DNA from: Viscum album
Taxonomy: Eukaryota > Streptophyta > Magnoliopsida > Santalales > Viscaceae
Direction: 5' to 3'
NCBI GenBank assembly: GCA_963277665.1
Contig: OY728142.1
Span: 6,958,001-7,022,000 of the forward strand
Length of the DNA stretch: 64,000 nucleotides
The notes beneath the pieces were generated by a model that saw nothing but the letters and a program-made list of their open reading frames with translations, was not told the DNA's origin and did no database searches. Every line of letters begins with the position of its first letter. Within the stretch, counting starts at the first letter, position 1. The position numbers and the translations under genes were made by a program. Positions 1 to 12,289 of the stretch are shown piece by piece.

Positions 1-2573
1 ATCTAGATATTGTTATTCACGAGATTTAAAGGGGTTTACATCACCCTGTAGTACCCCTACTCACCCATAAGGGAGTATTTGAGGCATTTGTGGTATAAAG
101 AGATAACCAGTGCATGAAAATGAAGTCAAGGTCTTCTTAGTAGAGTGTTATGGAAAGTATCCTATGATAATATCACAAATTCAGTGCCTTCTACTAAGAC
201 ACAAAATAGGGTTTTCATCAAGATCTTGTCATGTAGATTCTTCTCTCCCTTATCATACCCATGAATTGTTAGGTTGGAGGGAGTCAAATATTCTTCTATA
301 ATCCCCAATTTGTAGATCATCTAAGTCGGGATGAGATTGATCCCAAATCCAGAATCCATAATGAAGAAATATATTTTGATTCCATTTAATTATCCCATGA
401 CATATTAAAGTCATATATAAACCTAAACTTTAGCACCCTTATCTTATTTAGAAAATGAAATGATGTCCCGAGATTCCTCCCATTTAGCTTCTTCATAATA
501 GTTCTTAGTGGAAGATACCTTAGTCTCAAACTAAAGGGGTATTTGATAAGGATATCATGAATCTCCTTTAACAGGGAGAGTGTATCAAGGATCAAAGACT
601 TGCTGGTCTACTGGCAAGGTGTTCCAGCATGTCATACTTCTATGCAAGGGGAATATTCTGGCCTAATAATGGAAACTATTTGAAAAGGAGTGTAGTGAGT
701 TCTTATGGTTGAGGTGTTGGGGACTGGCTAGTATTGGTCACACTCTTCTATTGGTTAGATGGTATGGGATGAACAAATGATGGATAAACACCAGATGGTT
801 GAGGTTGGGCCCCGGATAGATGTGACTAATCATGACATGGTTATGGTTGAGTCATGTGGTCAACCAATATAGTCATTTAAAGAGGAAAACCTGAAGGAGT
901 CTCCTGAGAGGGTTGGGATTGAAGTGACATACGAAAGGCTTGTTTTATGGATTTAGTAGAATAAATAGTCAAGTTTGAAGTGAAATATTAGATATTTTTC
1001 ATGTCATTGTGTCCCTTGTGTATCCTTTAATGATATCAGTCAAAGAAATATGAGGGGGTCACATGGACTTCCTCATCACTAATCACTATAAAGGGATAAA
1101 CCATCCAGATAGCATTGATATAAGCATATTCCCACTCTTTTTCAGTGGAATATTCTAGGATGGGGTAGATTCTTTATAACTCTCCCAACTCAAGTGGCAT
1201 GAAGTCACTAAGGGTGCAAACTGGTTTTGGAACTAGTGGGTGGCTCTAATTCCCATTATGTTTTAGAATTCATATTCCCCCTGAGACTTAGAAGACTGTA
1301 ACATAAATGAGTGGTGGAATTTGGAGGAGACATGGTAACCACAAGAGGTTATAGATTACTCATGTGGGAACAGATGATACCATGGGCCTGAATGAATTTC
1401 TTTCTAGATAACCAATTATTTTACCTTTTCATTTTGTGGTTGAGGGAATTCTTCCACCCATTAGATTCTTTTTTGTCATTATTAGTGTCTATAGAGACAT
1501 GAACCACCTATGTCGGGACATCCCCAATTTGACTAATCCATGGTCCACATGGTTCTAAATCCAATATTTGAATATGAATCATTATTAAATGGTATTTATA
1601 TGGATCTTATAGTTTGTTAAGTGATTGGAATGATCAGTAAGTTTGGAAACTTGGAGTCTATTTCATTCTAGAAGCTTTAGATCCATTTTTATAGGTTATA
1701 GATGTTGTACCTAGTGACCTATGCATCCTTCAAGGAGTAAGTATTATTCTTCCTTTTTGTGAAAGTAACCTTGGGTGTTTAGCCCTGATGGGGGTCTGGG
1801 GAAACATTCTCCTAGAAATGTAGTGCCTAAATAGGTTGCGGTTGGAGATTTTTTTCTTAGTGAGGTTAATCTTGGTGAGGTTCTTATGATTAAGGGTCAT
1901 GTAGGTAAACTAGCTTGTGATCCTCTAAATACATGGTAGTGGCCTTTTTTTACTTTCACATTCAATTTCCTTCACATAGGTATAGGAAGGGGTGATAGAT
2001 ATGATAGTTTCTTGGTTTTTTATAAGGATTCTTACAGACACTGATATATTTTAGTGAATCCTCAAAATCAACTAGAATAATTTAGGTAGCTTATAGTAGA
2101 GACCAACTCATAGTTGACATTATCCACACACATTGTTAATAGTTGTTCCTAGAAAATATGTATAGTAAGAGAGTATGTTACCCCCTTTTATCAGACAATT
2201 AAGTTATAAAATCACTCATCATCCCCTTGATTTCACTTAGAGAGGTCTCTGATACTATTATTGTGCACAGTGGAGCTAAACTGGTAAACTTTCTATACAG
2301 ATCCTCCCAACAGAAAATAGATCATGGAGGTAGATTTTTGTACAAAATGAATGCAGATCCATCTATAGTTTGGATGAAATATTGCATCTTAGTGGATTCC
2401 TATTATTCTAGAGTCCCTAATATTGGGTGACACCATGAATTGAAGTGGGTTAGATGTTGCAATGGATCACCCATATCGTTGAATGGGGAGAATCTCACAT
2501 TACTTATGGTCATCTTTTCATATGATCTACCCATACCAGATACGGCTTTACTTAAAGAAATATTGACACCTAT
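1..2573 (-). mobile_element. T-family (Tat/Ogre-like) gag/protease remnant, left copy
   Basis: This stretch is a diverged second copy of 41461-44040. The similarity begins at the first bases ('tctagata', then the segment reading tttacatcaccctgtagta against ttgcatcaccctagattac) and continues at matching spacing for about 2.5 kb. The equivalent segment in the better copy reads on the minus strand as the C-terminal part of a Tat-type protease (LLGR..LH....AVPS) followed upstream by gag. No frame stays open here; the longest open stretches are about 60-70 codons and look random. Its right end is the insertion site of element 1, and the same T copy resumes at 15870. I infer an old internal fragment of a T element whose 3' portion lies left of the window. 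Confidence 0.6.
2569..2573. repeat. Target-site duplication of element 1, left copy (CCTAT)
   Basis: CCTAT directly precedes the left LTR and recurs at 15865-15869 directly after the right LTR. A 5-bp duplication is the size made by Ty3/gypsy integrases, and it fixes both element ends. Confidence 0.85.
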
Positions 2574-3559
2574 TATAAGGCCACATACTTAACCATTGCA
2601 TAATCTTGAGCTAAGTTAAGAATTAACACTGAGGATCTTTTCAGGTTTAGAGGTTTAGAGAATTAGGCTCTAAACATTATATTAAATCTCAAAAATTACA
2701 AATTAGACACTTCTACTCTATCCAAATTTTTTCACAATAAGAAAACTCCTTAAATAAAACAAGAGTTATTATCTTGATATAAATCTTCTTTAATACTTAC
2801 CTTATCTTACCCTTCCTTATACCCTATGAAAAACATTTCAAAAACGTGGGATGAGAAAAAAAATCTCAGTAAGGGTTATAAAATAAGAAAAGAAAACATT
2901 ATTCCATCAATATATACAATTCAATGAAAATATACTTCTTAATCATAAAACATTTTCTCTTTAACATACCTCGTGAAATAATAAGATTTATGAATAACAC
3001 ATGGAAATCATAAATCATAAAGGTAACTTGTGGCATCCATATCATACTTATGTTGTATATTTTATAGATACATTGGGATTTACGTTTAGAATACCCATCA
3101 TAGTATATTCCATAAATCCATTAGGAGAAACATTAACATTTACCTCTGTCACATCACCCAATGCATTGGAGAGATATCTCTGACTCACCTGCCCTAGGTT
3201 TATCATGAAACCACCCGTATTTGATTTATCACATAACCACCCATAAATTATCCAAGTACCATTATATAATCATAACACATAAAAGATTGAAATTATCAAC
3301 TTTCCACTCATCAACCACAATTAATCAATTCATGATATTGAAATATTCAATCCATTTCCAAAACCATTTAAAACATTTAATAAAGATATTTTTTAATCAA
3401 AGTGTCTCATACCACATTGAATTTTTTGAAATAAATTATCTTTTAAAAACATTCATGTACATATCAATAAATTACTAAAAACCATTTTGAAAACATGGAC
3501 TTTAAATATAAGGTTTGAAATGAATAAATCTTTAAAACATTTAAAATGATGTTTTAGTT

Positions 3560-5110
3560 AAAGAGTCCCTTACAACTTGAGAAACACTTGAATGAAGATC
3601 ATTAAGGAATGAAGTTTAACAAAACTTTAAATATCATGAGAATATATTAATTAATGATATAAAGAGTCAAAAGGGTTGTATATACACATTATAGGACAAT
3701 AAATGTGCATGAAAACAGCATATTAATCAATGAAAGGATATTGAGATGAAATCCCTTACAAATATCGTATAAATGACGCAAGAATTTATCAATGGACAGA
3801 TTATGTGTATAAATAGTATATCCACACAAAGATAAGTGGAAATTAAAAAATAAATAAATAAACATTAATTCCACACATAATAATATCATGACATAATCAA
3901 TAAGTATAATATTAACCCAAGAAATGGAAATTTCGGTAAGAAGTTCCCTTATGAAAATTCGGCAGCCTAACGACATCAGTTAAAAATTCATAAAATGAGT
4001 TAATGAGAAAGAGAAGGGTCTCCCATCACTTGGAAATAAAATGTATAGTAATTATGATATATAAGAACATATCCCAACATAAGAAAATGGAAATTAAAAT
4101 ACATAACATAAAACAAGTCTTTGACTAAAAGAGGAGGGTGAAAGGTTCCCTTACCTTGTGTCTGACTTGTCTTGTTCGTTCTTTTACCTCCCTAAATAAT
4201 AAATTTAAGTAAATTTATACTTTCTTAAGATAATTTTTAAAGTTTATTATACCTTTTATATCACTTATTACCTATCTATAATAATCATATAATTTTTCAA
4301 GTTCATATCGATCATTTTGTCAATGTTCGGTACTTGAGTTAAAAATGAACTTGTTATAATTACAAATTGTCCATGTGGTCAAAAGTCCATTATCACCATA
4401 ATTGTATTAATGATTTAAATATCATATACATCCAGTATATATTTATTTAGATCCTGTATATATTTATTTATAATATTCCATAACAAATTGATATAATAAA
4501 TGAAATGAACCGTTCATAGAGACGGTAATCCATACGTACGCATGAACGCTACTTTCATTTATTTTCCATATGAAAATTAAATGATACATAGGTATATTAT
4601 AATTCTATTATAATATATATATTATATATGATACATAATTTCATTAATTACATCCTTTATCTATTCCATTTATATCATGAACAAGTCATATCACTTTGAG
4701 GGGGACGTAGTCCGCACTTCCTCAAATGAAATTATCGTATTTATGTGTTATGGAAAACATAAAGGTATGTTGTAAATAAAAAATACAGAATAATAAATAC
4801 AATATAAATATAATATAAATCATATATAAATATAGTTCCATCATAATGGTCACCATGATAGGTGGTGGGAGATAATTGAAAAATCATCATTTCGTGAGGC
4901 AGTGGTTCGTTGTCCACAGAAATAGTATGTTCTAAATCTATTAAATGGAGTTGTGTGTGAGTGTAGGTAAAATAATTGGAATAAAAAAATATTATTATAT
5001 TTAATATACTAGTTTTTTATAAAATAATTTAATAAAGAGAGTTTAGTTGTTTGGAGAAGGGAAAATAAATGGAAGAAGCTTAAGAGAATACATTACCTCA
5101 AATCGGGTAA
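3560..5110 (-). repeat. Array with ~190-bp period in the 3' LTR of element 1
   Basis: Degenerate units are recognised by a core around (G)GTAAGGGA or TACC on the minus strand. On the plus strand cccttac (cccttat once) starts at 3567, 3753, 3946 and 4148, giving spacings of 186, 193 and 202 bp. Further units follow at similar spacing up to the cattacctc motif near 5092. The series lies downstream of the TATA box in element orientation, that is in the transcribed R/U5 part. Both LTRs carry it, so it predates insertion. Confidence 0.6.
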
Positions 5111-5264
5111 CACCTTTTGATTTAAGATAAAAGAACTTATTTAATTGCCTTATCCCCATAGTAAGTCTTATATGAGGAATATAGGGATGTTGGGAGATTA
5201 TTTGGGCAGATTTTGGATGATCTAATGGGGATTTATAGGTGTGATTAATGGTTATAGGTGATTC

Positions 5265-5273
5265 CCTTTTATA
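5265..5273 (-). promoter_or_regulatory. TATA-like box in the 3' LTR of element 1
   Basis: The minus strand reads TATAAAAGG. The same box is conserved in the partner LTR (13995-14003) and in the related LTR of element 3 (61904-61912, plus strand), so it is the likely core promoter of the family. Confidence 0.6.
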
Positions 5274-7130
5274 AGAGGGAGGGGTGCTTTAGGAAAGTTT
5301 GAAAGTATTATTTTATTATAAAATGCTTTTTGGTTAAAAAAGGTACCAAAGTCATTTATTTAAAATATAAGATGCTTTTGGGTCGAACACCTCTCAACCA
5401 ATAGGTTTTATACAAGTCTAGGTCACAAATTTAACCTTATCTTTTAGCATTAACCCTTAGTTAACTAATTTAACTCTTACCATGTCTTCTTGTATATTCA
5501 TACTATATGGTTAATATAGTTACTATAATATGCCAATATAACCTCAAGTGGTTCATTAATGACATTTTAAACATTATATAAGTCATTTGGATGAATCTCA
5601 GATTTTTAGAACTATTATATCATTTAATAAAATAGTATTTTTTTTAAAACCCATTTATATAAATTTTTATACTATTCATATCATGACTTTTTTTAAAATA
5701 AAAATATACTCTATTATTAAGAAAAAACATCATTAATTAAAATATAAAAAATCTTAATAATCCCTGAAATTATTTTATGGCATAAAAAGTTTCAAAATAA
5801 ATTTATTTTAATTTTTATAATCTCATTTATTTAAATCATTCATTAAAAATGTAATCACTACATCATCATTATATCATAAATATATTTATTTATTTGATGT
5901 ATAAAAATTATAAATCAAATACCATGATATAGGAAATCTTTTTATATTTATAATGAATATTTATAGTCTAAGATATCAATTATATAACCCCATAAAAAAT
6001 TGTTTTATTAAAAGATACATGTTTTGGGTATATTTTCCTTAACCTTAAATTAAAAGTAATTAAATGTCATTTTCACACACAAGTGGATCCATGTGGTCCT
6101 AAAATAGACACAAGGATGACCATGGTCATAAATATCTCATCCAATAAGGTTAGTACATGTGTTAGGGTAGTTTAGTATTATTATAATATTACTTTTTACC
6201 CTTATTTACCAAATTTACCCTTTAACCATGGTAAATAAAATATTTACTGAAGTTATTATTCATAATATATATAAAAAATATAAAAATTTACAAAATTTAG
6301 AGCTAATAATTCTAAATATGGAATCCATTTTTCTAAATTTAAAACACAAAAACTTCAGTAATTAATTTAAAATTAATTCTCTTTGTCAAAACCAAAAAGT
6401 GTGTTTTTAAGAAGTAATAATTATCAAAATATTGACATGTGTTTGTGTCCAATTAAAATTTTAAATTACTTCCAATGACCATAATTGGATTAAATGATAA
6501 AAATATAATCTAATTATTCTTTAAAACCAATAAAAACAATATAAATATATAAATAAATTAGATGAAAAGGTAGTTTTGAATTAAAATGCAGTATTTTTCA
6601 CTATTTATTAAAAAATAAACTTTATCCAAAAAATACCAAAATTTCATCCAAAGTAAATTTTTATGTCCTTATTTTAAAGAAGGATTTTATTTTCTCAAAT
6701 ATAACATATATAAGTGAAAAAAAACTATATTTAAAAAGGGTTCTCCATGAAAAGGCAGTAAAACAATCTTCTAAAAAAATAGAGTTTTTTATGCTTAAAA
6801 TCAGATTCATTCTTATTTTAAGCCTCTCAAATTTATTGGATAAATTTAAAAACAATTAAAAAATATTTGTAAATATAATGTATTTAGTTATATTCATTCA
6901 TGACAATACAACAGCTATGCATTAACAACCATTTAAAATAATATTATTATTATATTATTTTTCAGTATAACTCAAAGTTGTGAGTAACATAAGATTCCAA
7001 AGAAACTCGTTGATGTGTGTTGAGTACGCTATCGAAAAAAGTTTCCTATTTTATCATAAAATTAACATCGTATTGATATATATTAATATATATGAAAATT
7101 TATTATTCTATAAATACCTAGATCATTACA

Positions 7131-7146
7131 CCCTTCCCCCTTTTGG
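7131..7146 (-). other. Polypurine tract of element 1
   Basis: Directly inside the left LTR the plus strand reads cccttcccccttttgg, which is a purine run on the minus strand. This is the expected plus-strand DNA primer site next to a 3' LTR and sets the element orientation. Confidence 0.75.
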
Positions 7147-9303
7147 AAATTGTATCCTCGCAATTTTAAAATATGGATCAAAAACTCCATTGAAAGCCCC
7201 ACATTGGAAAAAGAGTCAATAAAACTATCACTTCAAATGAAATAAATATAAGTACAAAGGTCACCTGAGATAACCCATACTAGGATTACATGTAGGAAAA
7301 CATGGATATGGAAGATAAACTAACCATTAAGTTTTGATGGAGAGTGGTTGAAAACATGATCAGGAGAAATTTAACTGCCAGAAAATCAAAATCTTGTGAT
7401 AGGTTAAATGGTATTTGATTCCCCGGTAGGAAAAGTAAACAGACATCATTTTTTGTTTAAAGTTACTTTTCATAAATTTGCAAAATTTATTTATGATATT
7501 GATTAAGAATGTAATGAAATATACTTACTTTTCAAGTAGAGTTTCATCCATTAATAAATTTCTACGACAAAAATCATCTTTTATCCAAACGATGAGTATT
7601 CAAGATGACTTGGTCACACCTGAAGCACTAGAATAAACTTCTTGAGAATCACATAATCCAGAAAAATTGGAATTATAAATTTCCCCTGTCTTTATACATT
7701 AACCAATACCAAAATGGTTAGTACGATATCAGATAATACCCAAAAAGGATAATCCTTTATAAAAAATAATATTCTTAATCTTACAAAATTGAACAAACAA
7801 TACCCAAAGTTCAACAAAGACCATTCAATATGCAATTGTCCTTAAAATTCTTCAAAATAATCCAACTAAGATTGAAACCCAAAATTCAGAAGGATTTGAT
7901 AATATAGTCTTCCATGATAAATCTTAACATTTATCTACAAATAATATCGACTACTCTTAATGTATCATATTGAAAAGTAATTAACCTAATCACATATTCT
8001 CTATGATAGGTTAATCATTTCCATAAATAAACCAAATATCAATATGTCCATAATAAAACATATATTCTTCCAAAATAATATTTCAACCATTAATCCACAA
8101 ATTAAATCACATAGTATAGTATTCCCAAAATAGAGAACGTCCTCCAAATTAACATTTATCACTTAATCACCAAATCATTTTCCTATACTAAGGATTTACA
8201 TTTGATAAAACATAATTTCCAAAATCAACTTATTCTTGATTCATAAAATAATATAACTAAAAATAATAATTCATACTAACCAAGGACTTCACATAGGCCA
8301 GTGGTAGGTGATGCACCCTTGTTTTCCTTCAGTTGTGGGTTTTATTCCTACGGCCTTTCCGATGTGACTGGTTGTCACCCGTCCTATAATTTTTCCTTTT
8401 TCTAAAACCATATCCTTCTTATAACATTATCAAAAATTAGATAATTTCCTCAAAAATTACCATAACCTGATTTATCCTCAAAGGTTATCTAATACCTTTA
8501 ATTTTGCATCCCAAAATGTAATAACTATTAATCAACTCAAAAAAAGATCATATGAACCCCTAAGGTTATCCATTATGTCTACAAAAGAAAAGTAAATTAT
8601 TCCTTGAATAGAATTTTCACATATCAAACATCAGTGTTACACATATTAGAAAAATTCTTCCCAAATTAATCTCATCATCATAAGAGAATTAATACCTTTA
8701 AACATTTCATCATTATACAACCTACCATAACTCTTGAATCCCTTATATGTAGACTTATTACTCATTCAGCACTATGTATAATCCATTAACTAAGAATTTC
8801 CACCTTATTTATTAATACATGATTACTTGAATCCAGATATCATGATCTTCAGGATATTCCCTTTCTCTTTCGGCATGTTGTCATACTTTCAGAAATTAAA
8901 TGTTTGCTCCACTTCTGTAATTTTACTTTTCGATAGAATTGGAAAAGTTGAGATCTTTAAATCATATAAAAAAGATACCATGACCCATAATTTTTTTTTG
9001 AAATTAGTAGGTGTTGGATAGAACAAATAATTTCTTATAAGTTATTTGAATACTCAAGAGGCTGTCAAAATCATTTGAATGGGATTTTGTCGTAATAGTG
9101 ATGATAAAATCATCGGGGACGGATAAGAAGGTTGTGAAAGATCTATTTCCTTAAATCTTGAAAAATTATCCTTAATCTGCTGAAAATAATCAACACTTAA
9201 ACATGAAATGAAATACCAGGAAATTCTGTCAGAGGTAGGCCCCTGACTATTTATTAAAGAAAAAGAAAAGTACAGCAAACATACACCAAAATTCAGAAAC
9301 TAA
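7147..9303 (-). other. AT-rich non-coding interior of element 1
   Basis: This is the 3' half of the interior. No reverse transcriptase, integrase or other retroelement motif is visible on either strand. The longest open stretches (8827-9021 plus; 9054-9278 minus) are low-complexity and have no recognisable domain. It probably represents non-coding sequence between the DUF4283 ORF and the polypurine tract. Confidence 0.6.
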
Positions 9304-11170
9304 TTACATGTCATAAACATCAAACCCATCACAACCCATATTAGAGCCTCCTTCCACAGTGGTCATCTCCCATTCCAAGCTTTCATAATGTCTTAGGATC
9401 TTGGCATACTTCCTTCTGAGGTTCAATTTCTCCAATGAGATCAACTCTTGCAGAGATTGTTTGAAAGAGGATCTAGTGGACAGCGGCTTCGGAAACTCAG
9501 AGTAGTCCTTCTTCGTCCTTCGGCTTGTTGTGGTGGACACCTCATTTCCAGATTTCATCTTCCCGTCCTTGAGAACCTCACAATATTAAGGTTTCACCAT
9601 CACATTTTCCTTGTCACTGTCAAAAACATTCCCCCACTTTCCAGTAACCAAAACATCATGGAAACCATCATCCACACCTCTGGCCTGTCCATTGCACCTG
9701 TTACAGTCAAGCAGTGCCAAACATGGTGGTTGCCCTCCAAACTCCTAGCTAGCATTCACCTCCATCGGTGCATCAATCAAGACAAGCTTCATATTGTTAC
9801 TTTCCTTCATTGAATCACCCACCTCCACTTGATAAACTTCTGAAGGTTGCCCCCATTTCACCAATCACTTCATCCTCATTCTGAATATGTGTGCTGAATT
9901 CCACACTCTCAGTCTCCAATCCTTGAAAGCAGTTCCCTGTGGACACTGAGGGAATCACCTCAATAGCCCATCCACAGACTCCTGACTCCTCCACTGGAAG
10001 ACAAACATCACAATCCAGGACTGCAACACAATTCCTACCATCTTCAGCTTCCATCGAGGACCCCTGCCTCCCATTGCTCACCTTGCCACTGCTACACTCC
10101 CTCACCACAACAGCAGCTCCACCAAACGATCCACCTTCCCGACCGAGATCAAGAGGACCACGACCATCATCAATGGCCCTTGGATCCTTCTGTATCTCCC
10201 CTACAGCCATCGGTATTCCTGATGCCATTCCAGTAGCAGTAACACTTCTGTCTGCAGCACCCTGGACACCATTCCCCCGTTGAAGGTCCTGTTTCAGCCG
10301 GTTTAACACCACAGACACTAGAGGATTTGTAGGAATTTCACCTAGATTAAAAATATAGCTCGGGGGCCAAGTCCTGCATTTACTACCCGATCATCTATAG
10401 CAGACATCCCCCTCCTATCACCGGGTTTGCCTAGCCTTTTCTCCGGAGACCTCCTGCTAACACCTCCACCATGAAACCTATCATCTAAATTCCCCAACCT
10501 ATTATAGGTAGTTCAGTATTCAATCCACGACTCATACACCACTGCCTACTTCCATCTGAATTCTTGCCCTATTGAAATCCAGACCCAGTCAATCGGTTGT
10601 CTTGAGATATCCACCTCAACACACCACCGAGGATTTATCGGATGAGTCATCATCATTGTTCGAACATCAGAGCACAATAATCACCCAACTAGGTTCCCAA
10701 GCATGCGTATAATTTCAGGGTTTTGGAAAGTTAAAGGCAAGTGAGGGAGACTTACCCAAATCGAGATGGTGGTCGGATCGTGATTCATACAGAGATCAAA
10801 CCTCCATCGCAGGAGAAGAAATTTACAATAGTTGCATCGCCTGGGAGCACTGGACCACGCACGTATCAAATCTTCCTCTGAGGAGAAACAGATCATCAAA
10901 TTCCGACTATCCATGAGACCAATGACCGCATGATCTTGTAGGTCCCATTTTCCAAAAACGAATAGATCAAAATCATATACCGACAGTCTGCGAGAATTGA
11001 ACCTAGCCACCAGAGTCAGGTCTAGATAGCCCGTCACCTCAGAGAATTCCGACACCAAAATCGGGATTTGAGGATTCTAAGGATGGAGATCTGGCACCTT
11101 CGGGCTCACCGCTATCACCGAGAACTCCGGGACATACATAGGGTTGGAAGACAGAACAAAGGGGGTTCAT
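9304..11170 (-). pseudogene. DUF4283 / zinc-knuckle ORF remnant inside element 1
   Basis: A decayed minus-strand ORF of about 620 codons. The first stretch from about 11170 is Ser/Pro-rich. The segment 11058-10681 (125 aa) matches the DUF4283 fold pattern: RNLMICFSSEEDLIRAWS, then a hydrophobic RW stretch, then ISIWVSLPHLPLTF. After a frameshift near 10680 the segment 10640-10500 continues with RWCVEVDIS and a decayed Cys-rich knuckle (YESWIEY, then RLGN), as in the zinc-knuckle region that follows DUF4283 in plant LINE ORF1 proteins. Segments 10318-9815 (Gly/Glu-rich, probably disordered) and 9558-9304 (basic, helical) form the C-terminal part. The stretch is clearly more GC-rich than its surroundings. 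DUF4283 proteins are RNA-binding gag-like products, usually of LINEs. Here the ORF sits just after the primer site, where gag belongs. It could be a captured LINE ORF1 or a gag substitute. Open plus-strand frames over it are shadows. Confidence 0.65.
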
Positions 11171-11290
11171 GACCTCTACAGAAAGACATAACCCTCCAAA
11201 ATTTTCCATCTGATAATTACCCTCTTGGATACATGGGATACTTTACCTACACCTAGATAACACCCTAACCTCTAAAATTATCTAAACTGA

Positions 11291-11302
11291 CCTATGATAC
11301 CA
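11291..11302 (-). other. Primer-binding site of element 1 (initiator-Met tRNA type)
   Basis: The minus strand reads TGGTATCATAGG, two bases (GT) from the 5' LTR end. It matches the plant initiator-Met primer site TGGTATCAGAGC with few differences. Element 2 has the identical site and spacer. Confidence 0.8.
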
Positions 11303-12289
11303 ACAATAATTCCCCATTCTTAAACATTGCATAATCTTGAGTTAAGTAAATAATTCATATTGGGGATCTTTTTAGGTTTAGAGTTTTAGAGAATTAGGTC
11401 ATAACTATTACATTACATCTCAAAAATTACAAAGTAGACACTTCTACTCTATCCAAATTTTTTTCACAATAATAAAACTCTGTAAATAAAACAAGAGTTC
11501 TTTTCTTGATATAAATATTTTTAAATACTAAATTTCTCTTACCCTTCCTTATACCCTGTGAAAAACATTTAAAAAACTTGGTATGAGCATAAAAATATTA
11601 GTAAGGGTTATAAAATAAGGAAACAAAACATTATTCCATCAATACATACAAATCAATGAAATCATACTTCTGATTCATAAAACATAATCTCTTTAACATA
11701 CCACATGAAATCATAGATTTATGAATAACACATAGAAATCATAAATCATAAAGGTAACCTGTGGCATCCATATCATACTTACATTGTAGATTTCACATCT
11801 ACATGGGGAGTTACATTTGGAATACCCATTATAGTATATTCCATAAATCTCTTAGTAGAAACATTAATTTTTACCTCCATCATGTTACCCAATTCATTGA
11901 AGAGCTATCTCGAGCTCATCCACCCTAGGTTTATCGTAGAACCATTCGTATTTGGTTTATCACATAACAACTCGTCAAATGTACAAGTACCATTACATAA
12001 TCATAATTCATAAAAGATTGAAATTATTACTATTTCACTCATCAACCACAATGAATCAATAACATATATTGAAATATTCAATCCATTTCCAACACCATTT
12101 AAAACATTTATTAAAGATATTTTTAAATCAAAGTTTTCCATACCAATTTGAAATTTTTGAAAAAAGATTTAATTTTAAAACATTCATGTCCATATCAATA
12201 AATTATTAAAAACCATTTTGAAAACATGGACATGAAACATAAGTTTTTAAATGAATAAATATTTAAAATTTTTAAAATGATGTTTTAGT

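Larger units (their letters stand above)
2574..7130 (-). repeat. 3' LTR of element 1
   Basis: This is the left long terminal repeat, 4557 bp, collinear throughout with 11305-15864. It ends in cattaca next to a C-rich tract (polypurine on the minus strand), which makes it the 3' LTR. Within it are a TATA-like box (revcomp ccttttata, 5265-5273) and the 190-bp-spaced motif series (cccttac at 3567, 3753, 3946 and 4148, then units near 4320, 4520, 4700 and 4890). The two LTRs differ visibly, with scattered substitutions and small indels, so the insertion is old. The shorter open stretches inside are chance frames in AT-rich DNA. Confidence 0.88.

Noticed and set aside
9448..10283. Plus-strand open frames of 114-121 codons in element 1
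   Set aside because: They lie antisense to the DUF4283 ORF remnant, in a GC-richer stretch where stops are rare. They have no recognisable motif.
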